64,000 nucleotides of DNA from Escallonia rubra. Taxonomy: Eukaryota; Streptophyta; Magnoliopsida; Escalloniales; Escalloniaceae. Shown piece by piece: positions 22,590 through 34,126 of this stretch. The number at the start of each line of letters is the position of its first letter. Position 1 is the stretch's first letter. The notes beneath the pieces are model-generated. The model had not been told where the DNA came from. It worked only from the letters and a program-made list of their open reading frames with translations, and searched no databases. The DNA is taken from the NCBI GenBank assembly GCA_033065855.1, contig JAVXUO010002649.1, positions 5,001 to 69,000 on the forward strand, given 5' to 3'. Both the position numbers and the translations under genes were made by a program.

Positions 22590-25460
22590 ATGGTTTCCAG
22601 ATACTGGTGCAACACAACACATGGCTGATGACATTGGTAATCTCCAAACCTATACTGCTTACTTTGGATCTGAAAAAATAATGGTTGGTAACGGTTAATT
22701 ATTAGATATTACACACATCGAAGACACAATTTTACCGGTTGTGAATGAAGACTTAAAACTAAAAGATGTTTTAGTTGTTCCACAGATAAAAAAGAATTTA
22801 GTATATGTGAGTCAAATGACATCTCAATTCCCTTATGCTTTTGAATTTAACTCGAACGGTTTTGTAATAAAGCACAGGGAAACACAGAAAGTGATAGCAA
22901 AAGGAAGTAGATCTTCGGGACTTTATGTTGTGGAACCGCACTGTCGTCAAGCTTTCTTCTCAACTAGAGTTCGTAGAGTATCCGATGATATATGACATCA
23001 ATGGCTAGGGCATCCTCGCATGCAAGTTGTGGAATATCTGAAGAAAAATAAGATGATTTCGTGTCTCGCTAAAAGTAATGGTGGACATTTTTGTAGCAGT
23101 TGTCAGTTAGCTAAGGCTTGTGGCTTGCCAATTTTACCGGTTCTTAATCATTCTAATGAACCTCTTGCTTGTATCCATTGTGATCTCTGGGGACCAGCTC
23201 CAGTATCATCCTTTCAAAGCTTTAAATATTATGTCATTTTTATTGATGAGTGCACTCGCTACACTTGGTACTTCCCATTGAAACACATATCTGATTTCTT
23301 TGCTTGTTTGGTGGAATTTCACAAATTCATAAAGACCCAATTTGGCAAAGAAATTAAAGTTTTCCAATCTGATGGTGGTGGTGAGTTTGTAGATACAAAG
23401 TTCCGAGTATATTTGAATGATCATGGTATTAAACATCAATTTTCATATCCTAAAACACAAGAGCAAAACAGCATAGCCGAACGTAAGCACCGCAACATTA
23501 CGGAGCTTGGACTGACAATGTTATTTCATGATCATCTTCCGAAAAGGTTTTGGGTCGAAGCCTTTGGAACTGCTACATGTCTCATCAATAGACAACCATC
23601 AAGTGTTCTAAGAATGATGAGTCCATTTGAGAAGTTAATTGGACGAAAACCTAATTATGGGTCTTTACGCATATTTGGATCAAGGTGCTTCCCGTACTTG
23701 AGAGATTATGCCAAAACTAAATTCGATCCTCGCTCATTGCCTTGTGTTTTCCTAGGATATAGCGAATTCTACTAGGGGTATCGATGCTATCATCCACCTT
23801 CGGGACGAGTTTATCTATCGCGAAGCGTGGTTTTTAATGAAAATAACTTTCCATTCTGAAAACCTGGGGCATTACATTCTAGTTGCAATGATCATAGTGA
23901 GTTAACAGTGTTTGACTCATGAATTTCAGGTTCCATGGAGAAGTCCTTGGAAACATCCTTGAATAGTGAGGAGTTCCATCAAAATTCAACTTTAAGTGAT
24001 GTTTGTGCATTGACTCCAGATTTGACAAGCCCTTCAAAATTTTCTGGTACAGATCAAGGTAATACATCACTAGACTCACAAGGTAACAGTATTAATGCTC
24101 CTTCAAGTGCATGTGAAATATTATCTACTGACCATGATCATGAAATCAATGAAACCCATATGGAGTCTAACCAAGAATCCCATAGCGGACAAACTTCACA
24201 TGAAGAACCTGGTGGTGTGCTTGGATCTGATACATCTGGATTTGATAATGAGCATACTTCACATTCTGACCTTGCCGCTACAAGGAATGTCACCCCTGAT
24301 ATTATCCAACATAAAATGATTACTCGAGCTCGGTCTGGTTCATCCAAGCCAAGCCAAAAGTATTCAACATCAAAATATGCACTTATTGTTCAAAGTGTTC
24401 CTAAAGAACCTCGTAGTACTAAAAGAGCACTTAAACATCCAGGGTGGCTTGCTGCTATGCAAGAAGAGCTATCAGCACTTGAAAAAAATCGTACATGGGA
24501 TCTTGTATCTCGTTCATCCTTTATGAATGTAGTAGGTTGTAAGTGGGTATACAAAACAAAGATGCGGCCAGATGGTTCTCTTGAACGCCTAAAAGCTCGA
24601 CTTGTCGCTAAAGGCTTTAAGCAAATTTCTGGCGTTGATTTTCTTGAGACCTTTTCTCATGTTATCAAGCCAGCCACTATCATAATTGTACTCACTATTG
24701 CACTTGCTCGTAATTGGGATATTCAGCAATTAGATGTGAAAAATGCATTTTTGCATGGTCATCTAACGGAACCAGTTTTTAAAGAACAACCACCTGGGTT
24801 TCAAGATCTTTACAAGCCCCGACATGTGTGCAAATTAAATCGAGCATTATATGGCCTTCGTCAAGCTCCGTGCACATGGTTTGATCATTTTAGCACCTTT
24901 CTTCTGGATACGGGATTCTTCTGTAGTACCGCTGATTCGTCGTTGTTTGTCCATCAGAGCTCCCGTGGGACAATTCTACTGTTACTCTATGTCGATGACA
25001 TAATCCTCACAGGTGACAATTCTAAGCTTTTAGCTCAAATTATTGCCCAGCTACAACAGGAATTCGCTATGAAAGACTTGGGCTATTTACATTATTTCCT
25101 GGGCATTGAAGTGCGAAAGTTCTCTCAGGGATTATTCCTAAGTCAAAAGAAATATGCAACTGAATTACTTGACCGAGCACAAATGATGAATTGCAAACCA
25201 ATTGGCACACCTATGATAGCCAAAGCAAGTTCTGCTACTCAGGCATCTGTTCCATTCTCAAATCCACATTTCTATCGAAGTATTGTTGGAGGGTTACAAT
25301 ATTTAACATTTACACGACCTGATATTTCATATAGTGTCAACTATGTCTGCCAATACATGGAAAATCCTACCAACCATCATTTTCAGTTAGTTAAACGAAT
25401 ACTTCGATATGTCCACGGAACTCTTGGTCATGGAATTCGGTTACTCTCTCAAGGTTTTTC
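22590..25460 (+). pseudogene. Copia pol: protease, integrase and reverse transcriptase, broken
   Basis: Order of domains: aspartic protease motif WFPDTGATQHM (DTGA at 22600-22611); GAG-pre-integrase HQWLGHPRM, preceded by a TGA at 22993 where a tryptophan is usual; integrase at 23020-23775 with catalytic aspartates in CDLWG (23182) and SDGGGEF (23371) and glutamate in AERKHR (23479), spaced as DD35E; a stop at 23773; a variable linker; then reverse transcriptase with HPGWLAAMQEELSALEKNRTW, AFLHGHL and the active site YVDDIILTG (aspartates at 24994-24999). The reading frame shifts near 25440-25460. The open stretch 23935-25464 is the longest in the window, but upstream stops prevent a full polyprotein. 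Confidence 0.9.
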
Positions 25461-25948
25461 TTGATCTTTATGGTTTTTCCGATGTAGATTGGGCAGGGTG
25501 TCCTGATACACGACGATCAACAACTGGCTTCTGCACCTTTTTGGGAAGCAACTGCATTTCTTGGAGTGCTAAGAAGCAATCCACAGTAGCTCGATCTAGT
25601 ACTGAAGCTGAGTATCGTGCTCTTGCAACTACCGCTGCGGAAATTACTTGGTTATCATTTATTTTACGGGACATAGGTGTATATCTCTCTCGTCCACCAG
25701 CCTTATTTTGCGATAATATCTCAGCCCTGCATCTCACAATTAATCATGTGTTTCATGCTCGCACAAAACACATCGAAATTGATTATCATTTCGTTCGTGA
25801 AAAGGTGGCACTTGGCTCTTTGACTACCAGGTTTGTTTCGTCAGAAAATCAGGTTGCGGACATTCTTACTAAACCGTTAACACGATCGAGTTTTGAAACA
25901 CTTCGAGTCAAACTTGGCCTATGGCCACCACCACAGTCAAGTTTGAGG
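25455..25948 (+). pseudogene. Copia RNase H domain and pol C-terminus
   Basis: After a one-base frameshift the frame reads LDLYGFSDVDWAGC, TTGFCTFLGSNCISWSAKKQ, SSTEAEYRAL and the C-terminal ADILTKPL, all hallmarks of copia RNase H (first aspartate in DVDWAG, glutamate in TEAEY). It would remove the RNA strand during reverse transcription. It lies directly upstream of the polypurine tract, as expected. Its frame stays open into the 3' LTR. Confidence 0.88.
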
Positions 25949-25953
25949 GGGAG

Positions 25954-26216
25954 TGTAAAAGGAAAGGATAAAGTCAAGCCCATAATTTCAGAGAATCAAT
26001 CTCAAGTCAGCCCCATAATTTCAGAGAATAACTCTCAAGATTTGGAGGACAATCGCGGACAAACTTTGCATGAAATCAGCCGCACGAAGTCAGCCCTGTA
26101 ATTGCCGAAATCAAGTTTCCAATCAACGTAATGTGCTGGAAATGTTGTATGTAAATGCTGTATATAAGCCATGCACTAGAGGCTGAAAATGTATCGAGAA
26201 ACACAGATTTCTTTCT
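25954..26216 (+). repeat. 3' LTR of the copia element, with a 33-bp duplication
   Basis: Matches the 5' LTR but is 263 bp against 230 bp, because GTCAGCCCCATAATTTCAGA and the following bases are present twice in tandem. It ends CTTTCT rather than CTTTCA. Confidence 0.88.
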
Positions 26217-26784
26217 CGCAGTTTCTTGTTACCTAGAAAAGTTAGTTCGTTAATTGTTCGCAATTCATGTTTATGACTGCTTGTTACCGAGAAAAGTTGA
26301 TTCGCAATTCATGTCGTTCACTTAATTGAGACTGACTGCTTGAAATTTGAAGTGCTGAGGAGAGTATTAATTATTTCAAAAGAAGTTCAAATTTGTAGGA
26401 GCCGTATAGATGTCATTTAGTGTATAGAGATTGGAGAAATACATTTTAAAATCAAGAAATGTTTTAGACAAGCGCACAATATTCCCACGGCAAGGTAAAC
26501 CGAAAAGAGGAACACTGCAAATCTACGAATTATCAGATTCAAAGTAGCATGTGATAGAGTTAACGAAGCTACTCATGTCATAAAGTAGCATGCAATAGGA
26601 AGCAGCCTCACAACTTGCCTAAACACACATCAAAGATAACTCATCCAGAATTTTCTACTTGTACCCATTTATGCTTACCAATCACAAATATTCATCCAAA
26701 GGTGAAGCGACCTTGACGAGCACCAAAGATGTATAACAAGACACTTCCATCTTATGCATGTATAACAAGACACTTCCATCTTAT
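26217..26784. other. Intergenic DNA with short duplications
   Basis: No gene seen. It includes two near-copies of TTGTTACC(T/G)AGAAAAGTT (26224, 26282) and a doubled block ATGTATAACAAGACACTTCC (26729 and 26756). A tandem AAAGGTGAAGCGACCTT pair (about 26698 and 26788) leads into the next feature. Confidence 0.55.
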
Positions 26785-26884
26785 GCATTGAAAGGTGAAG
26801 CGACCTTCACGATTACCATCAAGGTTATTCTCCATCTCCATGTCAATATTGTGGACGCGATTTACGTCGCCGTCACCTTTAGGA
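26785..26884 (-). pseudogene. Inverted 3'-tail fragment of the membrane-protein family
   Basis: The reverse complement (CTAAAGGTGACGGCGACGTA, then AATCGCGTCCACAATATTGA, then a roughly ATGGAGAATAACC stretch) is nearly identical to 31655-31720, the C-terminal tail of the split gene at 30037-31762. Only the tail is present, because the junction at about 26884 is with the left arm of the large inverted repeat. It cannot be functional. Confidence 0.85.
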
Positions 26885-29884
26885 GTAGATATGATTGACT
26901 AGTTTAATTTAAAGTGAAGTCGTAAATCTAAACCTTTCCCCCTAAGATCTCGAAGTGATCCTTTTTAAGCATTCCACTTTTTTTAATTTTCTTTTTTGGG
27001 ATTCGTTCCTATTGCGGTAACAAAATAATTTTCTTTGTCCTTGCCTTACGAGTATAAGCAGAATGCCAATGCTAAAGCTTAACTGAAATTGCGAAGCATG
27101 TCAACTATACATAATTTAAGAGAGTTCAACTTATATTTTCAATCAAACATGGCTGCATCATTTGCTGCTAAATTTGGCCATTAGCAGGTGTTATTAAAAG
27201 TAAGATATAGTCTTAAGGGATTTTGAATCGAAAAAGTTATCTATACATATAGAGAGGATTGAGTGCCATCCCTCTTTCTTTTACTTTTGAGGTTTTGAAG
27301 AGCAACAAAATCTTGAAGTAACGGGTCATTATGGATTGGGACATGAAGCTGACTTGCAATTGGTTTTCTTGCAGATTGGGTCATTAGTTTTATTGACTCA
27401 AAACCTTTGCATATCATACCCTCCTTCTTTCTTTACGTATATAATTCGTTAACTTAAATATGCTAGTTAATCATCTATTTCTTTCTTTGACAGGATGATA
27501 CGTTTGCTCAAAACTCAAAAATTGATGACTAATAATTTACTTTTTGTTTTTTTTTCCTTGAAGAGGATGACACTGTAGCTTTTAAAAATCGTAAGCATGC
27601 TTTTGACATTTTGCCTTTCGAATATATCAAGGTTGTTCACTTGTTCCTAACTTCATTTTCATAGCTGTACAGATCGATAATTGTAATGGTGGAATAGTTT
27701 GATTCTCAGTTTTGATGTTATGCAGATAGGTTATGTGGTTTTTGTAGCTCCTCCTATCGGCCTTTGCTGTAGCATGTGACTCTTTGACCTTGTTGTCGTT
27801 TTACGTGCTCAGTGGATGGCATTGTCATCCACAATGGTCTGGTTAAGTTGGTATATATCTTTCTTATATTTTTCAAAAAAAAAAAAAAGTTATACAGATG
27901 CATATTGCACCATACCATGTCTATTAAATAATCATCGAACTTCAATGTTGCTGCAACTTTTCGCTAAAGTTCATTTTTCACCCTTCTGGCAACGTATATT
28001 AAGCTCTGTTGGAAGTAAGTTTCGAATTGTTTTTAGATTTGCTATTAAACATTTCACTTTTTAGATTTTGCGAGGGATTAACAAGTCCAGAAACTATGTC
28101 CAAAGTCGCTACAAAAAGTGTACCTTGTTATATATTATTTTGCACTCCATGTAGGGCAATTTACTTGTTTGTTCAAATGTGATTTTTAATTTGGGAAAAT
28201 AAAACATTGTAAAGGCAGAGCGCTTTCCCCTTTGTCTATATAATCAGCATTATGATCGCAGTGATAATATTATTCTTTTACGATAAAATTTGGGATTTAG
28301 GTTGAAAATCTGAAGTTCCTAAATTCATATTTGCTTAAGCCTCACCATGGGAATAGTGGCATACAAGGATAGTTTGTGTCCTTTCATATATTGTTCAATC
28401 ATACAGAGCATTTCATTCTTTAATCTATGTAGTCTAATTAGGACCATTGTGTGGTGGCATGCTTGCTGGAGTTGATTACAATAAGATTTTGGTAAATCTT
28501 TACATAAATTTCAATAATCAAGCAAGGCATGATTTTGGTGTTCCTTATTGCACTTATAATAAGAGGATAAAACAAATTATTTTTGTTGTTTTTTAGTTGT
28601 TAAGGGATGTTACTATCTAGTGTGTGCCAAAAAAAAAAAATATTTTAGCCAAAATTTTATTTTACTCAACTTAAGGTCTTTTCCTAACATGTCTCAGCAT
28701 GTAGAGAGGTTCAGATGCCTTTATAATATATATTTGATTATCGAAATATCAACTTAATGGTAAGTTTTTATATCAAAGAGGAATGGATAAAAATTATAGG
28801 GACAATATAGTCCTGCGTTGTAATGATAATAATGTATCAATATAATAGTAACAATAATCTAGTGATGAAAAGTTATCTCTGAATTTGTGTCAAATGTCAT
28901 CTTTTTATTCCAAACGTTCACGTTAAGTCTTACTTAAAGTGGACATCTTAAATAGTACTCTATTTTTGTGTTATTTAATTTTTTAGATATATTCTATTAT
29001 TACATAATAATTGAATTTTATTTAATTTCTTCTTTAACTTTTTTTGGTACGTTGTATCGTAAATTATTATTTTCACAATCACACTAGTTGATTACTTTTA
29101 TTATTAGTAATTGGATTTGATTTATTTTTTATTTAACTTCTTAAGGTATCTTGTATCGTAACTTATTATTTTCACCATCACACTGGTTGGTTGCTTTTAT
29201 CATTGGTAATTGGATTCTGTTTAATTTCTTATTTAACTTTTTTAGATGCATTGTATTATAACTTATTATTTTCAAAATCACACTAGTCGATGATTTTTAT
29301 CATTAGATCATCATAATTGCTAACTAAGGAGATTTACTGCATTGTACTAAAACTACATTTGACTAATTACACCAGAATTTACTGACAAATACTTTTTTTT
29401 TCCTCTAACAAAGTGTGCCCACAAGTTGGAAATGGAAGGATACACCACCTCAATCCTCTCTATATGATGTATAGATAACTTTTTCGATTCAAAATCCCTT
29501 ATAAATCCAACTGTAACACATTTTTAGGTACAACTTAAGACTATATCTTACTTTTAATAACACCTGCTAATGGCCAAATTTAGCAGCAAATGATGCAACC
29601 CAGTTCAATTGAAAATATAAGTTGAACTCTCTTAAATCGTGTAGTTGACATGCTTCGCAATTTTGGTTAAGGTTTAGTATTGGCATTCTGCTTCTGCTCG
29701 TAAGGCAAGGACAAAATTGAGGACACGAGGGCTGAAAATTATTTTGTTACCACAATAGGAACGAACCCCAAAAACGAAAAATTAAAAAAAGTGGAATGTT
29801 TAATAAGGATCACTTTGAGATATTGGGGGGAAAAGGTTTAGATTTACACTTCACTTCAAATTAAAATAGTCAATCATATCTAGT
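26885..29884. mobile_element. 3-kb structure with about 400-bp terminal inverted repeats
   Basis: 26885-27283 reappears reverse-complemented at about 29444-29884 (AGATATGATTGACTA, TAAATCTAAACCTTT, GCGAAGCATGTCAACTA, AAGTAAGATATAGTCTTAAG), with small indels; the right arm has about 35 extra bases near 29500. The centre is AT-rich, holds no supported gene, and includes a tandem repeat at 29008-29306. I found no clean target duplication. Pieces of the same membrane-protein gene family lie outside both arms, so it is either a foldback or Mutator-like element, or an inverted duplication of the whole locus with a deletion in the left arm. Confidence 0.75.
29008..29306. repeat. Three tandem units of about 100 bp
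   Basis: Units start TAATTG(A/G)ATT at 29008, 29108 and 29207, and each holds TTATTATTTTCA and ATCACACT(A/G)G. They are very AT-rich and non-coding. Confidence 0.85.
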
Positions 29885-30116
29885 AGATGAGGATAAAGTC
29901 AATCATATCTTTGAGGAATCCATATGTATATACACGTAATCCTAAAACAACTCTTTATTGTTTTCCTTTAATTTCATCTCCTTTTAGACCAATCCTAGGC
30001 CTCTCTCCCATCTCGATCGGTGCCTCCAACAGTACAATGAGAGAGCACCAATTCCTAGACCGCAATCATCGAGCTATAGATGGGTTGAGCCGAGCGCTCT
30101 CACTGATGACTGTCAT

Positions 30117-31198
30117 TAGACCTGGCAAGCGGGTAGAGCCTCACTGGTACGGGTAAAATCCGATCGGGTCCGGATAAAAACGGGTCGGGTATATTTTACC
30201 CGATTTTTCCCGGGTAGGCTTTTTCAGAATCCGTACCCTACCCTTGCGGGTAGGGTATTACCCGCGGGTAAAATGCCAATTTTTAATTAATTTTTCTTTT
30301 AATAAAACAAATTCTAATTACATTATTTTGCCATATTTTATGGCCAAATCATTCTTCCATGTTTATGATTCTTCATTTCTTCTTCTCCATCAAAATTCAT
30401 TACAGAATAATATGTAAATCTTGCACCAAAAAATAAATAAATAACTAAAAATATGCAACTCTACCCAACTAGTCAACCATTCATACATCTATCTACTGAA
30501 CAAAATACTTAACAAATTCATGCAAATCACAAAACGAGTTAAATAGAAAGACGTGTCGGTGGTAGTAGATCTGCAGTGGAACTGGCCGGCGGTAGATCTG
30601 CACTGCGGTGGAAGTGGCTGATCTGCGGAGGTGCATTGACGGCAATAGTAGATCTGCGAATGTGCGATTATGGTCTAAGGGGAAAGAGAAGACGACGGAA
30701 CACAGATCTGCGATGGATGGTGGAAAGAGATGGCGGCGGAGCTACGGATCAGCGACGGACGGAGGAGATACGGCGGCGGAGGAGCGGATCTTGTGGACTT
30801 TGGGTGATTGGTGGCACGGATCAGCGACGGACGGAGGAGCGGATCTTGTGGACTAAGGTGATGGGTGGCACAGATCAACGACGGACGGAGGAGATACGGC
30901 GGCAGAGGCGCGGGTCTTGTGCACTATGGTATTACCGGCGCTAGAGTGTGAGAGAGAGTGAGAGATAGAGAAAGAGAGAGTGGCGACTGGGAGGAAATGA
31001 AACCCTAAATACATTTATATAGTGGAAAATCCGGGTAAATTCGGATTACCCGCATCCGAACCGAACCGACCCGAAAATTACGGGTCGGTTCGGGTACGGG
31101 TCTATTTTCGGCGGGTAGTAAAAATAGCTACCCGTACCCGGGATTTTGGACCGGGTACGGGTCGGGTAACGGGTCCGGGCAACATTTTGCCAGGTCTA
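30117..31198. mobile_element. Non-autonomous hAT element with perfect 8-bp target duplication
   Basis: Ends are TAGACCTGGCAA and TTGCCAGGTCTA, and ACTGTCAT lies directly outside both (30109-30116 and 31199-31206), the 8-bp duplication that hAT transposases make. Subterminal regions are dense in CGGGTA/TACCCG phrases. The centre holds GATC(T/A)GCGACGGACGGAGGA-like repeats (about 30700-30910) that create chance Arg-rich frames. No transposase is present. Confidence 0.93.
30700..30910. repeat. Tandem GGATCAGCGACGGACGGAGG repeats in the hAT core
   Basis: Three to four imperfect units of roughly 50 to 75 bp share GATCA(G/A)CGACGGACGGAGGA and GCGGATCTTGTGGACT. The overlapping charged frames on both strands reflect this composition, not genes. 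Confidence 0.75.
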
Positions 31199-31762
31199 AC
31201 TGTCATGCCCCATTGTATCTTGACACTGCACACCAAGTTTTACAGGTACCTCGTTTCGAAGCACATAGATGGCTTGATTTTTCCCCTCCTAATTGCGCCA
31301 TTCTTCATCCAAGCGCTCATATTAGTTACCCCTCTCGTTCCCATATTTATGGGGTTCGCGAAGAGAAAGCGGTACAGCCACCTGTTGAAGTCCTTGCTTG
31401 AGATATTTGCGTTTGGGATCAACTGGCTGCTCAGTTACTTTCAAGATTACTACACTCTGCTGAGTTGTTGCTTGATTTTGTTCGTTTTCTGTGTCATTGA
31501 TCAAGCAATTTTCCCGTACGCTTTCCCCTTCAATGTTTTTGCTGGTTTAATTGTTGGGATGTCTGCACAAGTTCTTGGAAATGAGCATCGTGCCTGGTGT
31601 ATCGTCGCATACGTGTGCTTTCTTACCTTGCTGAGAAATTGGTTTAGTGTCAAGACTAAAGGTGACGGCGACGTAAATCGCGTCCATAATATTGACATGG
31701 AGAATAATCTTGGGGGTAATCGTGATGGAATTCCTATTGCCAACAGCAACAGTACAACCTGA

Positions 31763-32558
31763 CCTGCGTAGTAGGACTTGTTTACCTCGATATCAGAGGT
31801 GAGAATTGCAATGGTGGTGGTGCTGCTGCTGATGCTGATCCCTCGGTATTTGAGTCCACAACAATGGCCTCGTATTAGGACCACAAAAAATAACACCTAG
31901 CTTAGGAATTGTTTGCAATTTATGTCTACGCTTTTTTTCCTGGTAAATTTTGTTTGCTTCATCGCTTGAATTTTAAATAATTTTCTACGGAATCAGATTC
32001 TACACAATTTTCATATGGTTACGCTGTTACATTGACTGGAATTAGGATTTACACAATTGTTTCTCCGGAATTAGGATTTACACAATTGTTTCTCGTGTAC
32101 ACGGTGTAGAATTAGCATAACTATGACTAATCATGATCATGGGTACAGACGTATGTTATTTGAACAACTTTTTGTGCTTTTTACCAAGCACAAAAGAGGC
32201 TGAAAAAACAACATGTGCGCCATACACCATTTATATAAAACAAAACAAAAAGTTTAAGGCCCATAATAAGCTGGATGTTTGAGCTGCTGATCTCCACAAG
32301 AGTTGAAACAATGGGATTTTGATTAGCTCAGAGAGTCCTTGCGGTAAAAGGTGTATAGTTAGGAGTCACTACTAAGAAATGGGATAACACTCAACCCTCC
32401 ATAGATACATTCATCTCCTAAATTTTTGGGGTAGTCTTTGCATTGGCATCCTCTACGCTTCCTGCTTATTATGGGCCACATGAGTTGTAAACTCACATGG
32501 CATACTCTACATTTCCTCTTTTCCAATCGTATTCGTAAGGTTTTCCTCAGTGAGGTCA
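31763..32558. other. Spacer between the two membrane-protein gene copies
   Basis: About 0.8 kb, AT-rich, holding the 3' flank of the first copy and presumably the promoter of the second. Repeated GGAATTAGGATTTACACAAT phrases lie at 32038-32090. No separate gene seen. Confidence 0.5.
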
Positions 32559-33184
32559 ATGGCAGAGAACCAGTTTTCGTACCCCAGTAGGTGTACAGCT
32601 CTAGGGGTGTTAAGCAGATTGCTCCCAATCATAAACATGGTGCCCCTTTGTATCTTGGGAATGCACACCAAGTTTTATAGGTACCTCGCTTTGAAACACA
32701 TGGATTTCGTGTTTATACTCATCTTAATAATGTTACTTGTCATGAAAAGCCTCATATCCGCAACCCTTCTCATCCAAAACATTGTGAAGTTAACAAAGAG
32801 CAGGTGGTACACCAAGCTGCTGAAGTCCTCGTTTGAGATACTTTTGTTTGGGATCATATGGCTGCTCAACTACTTTCACGTGGTCGATTTTTACACTCTG
32901 CTGATTTATGCTTGTACTTGATCGATTTCTTTGCTATTGATCAAGTGATTTACGCGTACGCATTTCTTTTCAACATTTTTGCTGGGTTCATTGTTGCGAT
33001 GTCAGCACAAGTCCTTGGAAATAAGCCTCGTGCTCGGTGTGTCATAGTATGTGTGCTTTCTTACCTTGCTTAGAAACTGGTCAAGCATCAAGACAAAAGG
33101 TGGAGGTGGTGGAGTTCGCGTCCACAACATTCAGATGGAGAATAACCTTGGTGGTGATCATGATGGAATTGGCGTCCACAAGTA
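32559..33184 (+). pseudogene. Decayed tandem paralogue of the membrane-protein gene
   Basis: From ATG 32559 the frame reads MAENQFSYPSRC, then MVPLCILGMHTKFYRYLALK, parallel to the first copy without any hAT insertion, which confirms the unoccupied structure. Homology continues (WYTKLLKSSFEILLFGIIWL) to a stop at about 32919 caused by a small indel, resumes in another frame (LIDFFAIDQVIYAYAFLFNI, then FAGFIVAMSAQVLGN), and shifts again near 33050 before the tail CGCGTCCACAACATTCAGATGG. The same hydrophobic segments are recognisable. Two frameshifts make it a pseudogene. Confidence 0.78.
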
Positions 33185-33950
33185 ACCAGTAGGACCTGTT
33201 TACCCCCAAAGCGGAGGTAACATTAATAGCCGTGGCGGTGATGGTGATCTGATGGAATTGGAGTCCACAACAGTGGCCTGGTAATAGCAACACAAACAAG
33301 AAAACCACCTAGCTCATGTATCACGTGTTAGAAATTGTTTGCAGTTTGTGCCCACACTTCTTCTCTGTGGGTAAATTCTTATGTGCTTTATCACTGAAAT
33401 TGTTGCTTGGCCAGTTCTATTACATGCTACATCTAAACGGCTCCTATGGTTTGAACGTTTTTGCAAATAAGACTTTTTGATTTTCATTTATGAAACTAAC
33501 TCCTTAACATTTCAAACACTATCCAAACAAATACCATGATTCCTCTCTGCTCCACCGCCACCCACCTTCGTGCCTCAGGCCACCTGTCACCAATCTTCGG
33601 GAACTCCATGTGACCGGCCTCCGTGACCAACGGTGACCACCACTACACAAGCCTCACCAACTTTTGCCACCACTGGCATCTATATACTTGTCCATTTACC
33701 TATCCTTACTCCACCACCGCAAGAACCCATTTTAAAGTACAACTCATCAAGAAAGAAGGGATAACACTTAATCCTCTATATTCAAGCAATGATATGGCAG
33801 AGATAAGATTGGCAGAATCCTATTCCATCACTTCAACACTGAGAATATGTTAACATTAGCAATAACGTGGGAAAGATAAGATACCTTATTTAGTCCTACT
33901 GCCACAGCTTTCTACTTATATATTAAGACCATGTGATATATATATATATA
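33185..33950. other. 3' flank of the paralogue and intergenic DNA
   Basis: Near 33215-33290 a partial repeat of the gene tail (GATGGAATTGGAGTCCACAA) is seen. A CCACC-rich patch at about 33545-33680 gives low-complexity frames. No supported gene. Confidence 0.5.
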
Positions 33951-34084
33951 GGGTCGTGATCCATTGCTAGCGCTAGCACGTTGCTAGCGCTGTTTTGCCG
34001 TCCGCTATATAATATAGCGGACGATAATTCACCGTCCGCTACATTATATAGCGGACGGTGCTAGCGCTAGCAACGGATCAGCTC

Positions 34085-34086
<2 letters not shown>
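33951..34086. mobile_element. 136-bp hairpin MITE embedded in AT repeats
   Basis: Ends are inverted: GGGTCGTGATCCATTGCTAG and CTAGCAACGGATCAGCTCCC. Inside are two near-identical 25-bp palindromes (33999-34023 and 34033-34057, CGTCCGCTA...TAGCGGACG). It is bordered on both sides by AT dinucleotide tracts (33937-33950 and 34087-34122). Non-coding. Confidence 0.8.

Positions 34087-34122
<36 letters not shown>
34087..34122. repeat. AT microsatellite between two MITE-like elements
   Basis: About 18 AT units separate the element at 33951-34086 from that at 34123-35006. A matching tract follows the second element (35007-35042). Confidence 0.9.

Positions 34123-34126
<4 letters not shown>

Larger units (their letters stand above)
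21281..26216 (+). mobile_element. Complete, decayed Ty1/copia retrotransposon
   Basis: All landmarks are present in order on the plus strand: 5' LTR (21281-21510), primer binding site (TGGTAGCAGAGC from 21512), gag, zinc knuckle, protease, integrase, reverse transcriptase, RNase H, polypurine tract (GAGGGGGAG, 25945-25953) and 3' LTR (25954-26216). Integrase before reverse transcriptase defines copia. The gag start (SSKYPYPAALNIGNFVSLKL, then FLLWKTQF) suggests the Ale-type lineage, with low certainty. Several stops and frameshifts make it non-coding now. The flanks ATCGC and (C)TCGC give only an imperfect target duplication. Confidence 0.9.
30037..31762 (+). pseudogene. Multi-pass membrane protein gene split by a hAT element (family unrecognised)
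   Basis: Two pieces, 30037-30116 and 31207-31762, join exactly in frame when the hAT element and one copy of its 8-bp target duplication are discounted (the codon ATG spans the join). The result is 211 codons without stops. The start is the ATG at 30037; the tandem paralogue at 32559 has its ATG at the equivalent place. Near residue 36 is TKFYRYLVSKH, shared with the paralogue. Hydrophobic segments lie at about 50-77, 90-105, 108-124, 134-151 and 157-173, separated by the basic loop FAKRKRYSHLLK (77-88). The tail after 175 is polar and Asn/Gly-rich. No catalytic motif is visible and I do not recognise the family. As it stands the insertion adds stops, so a full product is unlikely unless the element is spliced out or excised. 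Confidence 0.75.

Noticed and set aside
30576..30944. Arg/Gly-rich frames on both strands.
   Set aside because: Produced by the tandem CGACGGACGGAGG repeats in the hAT core.
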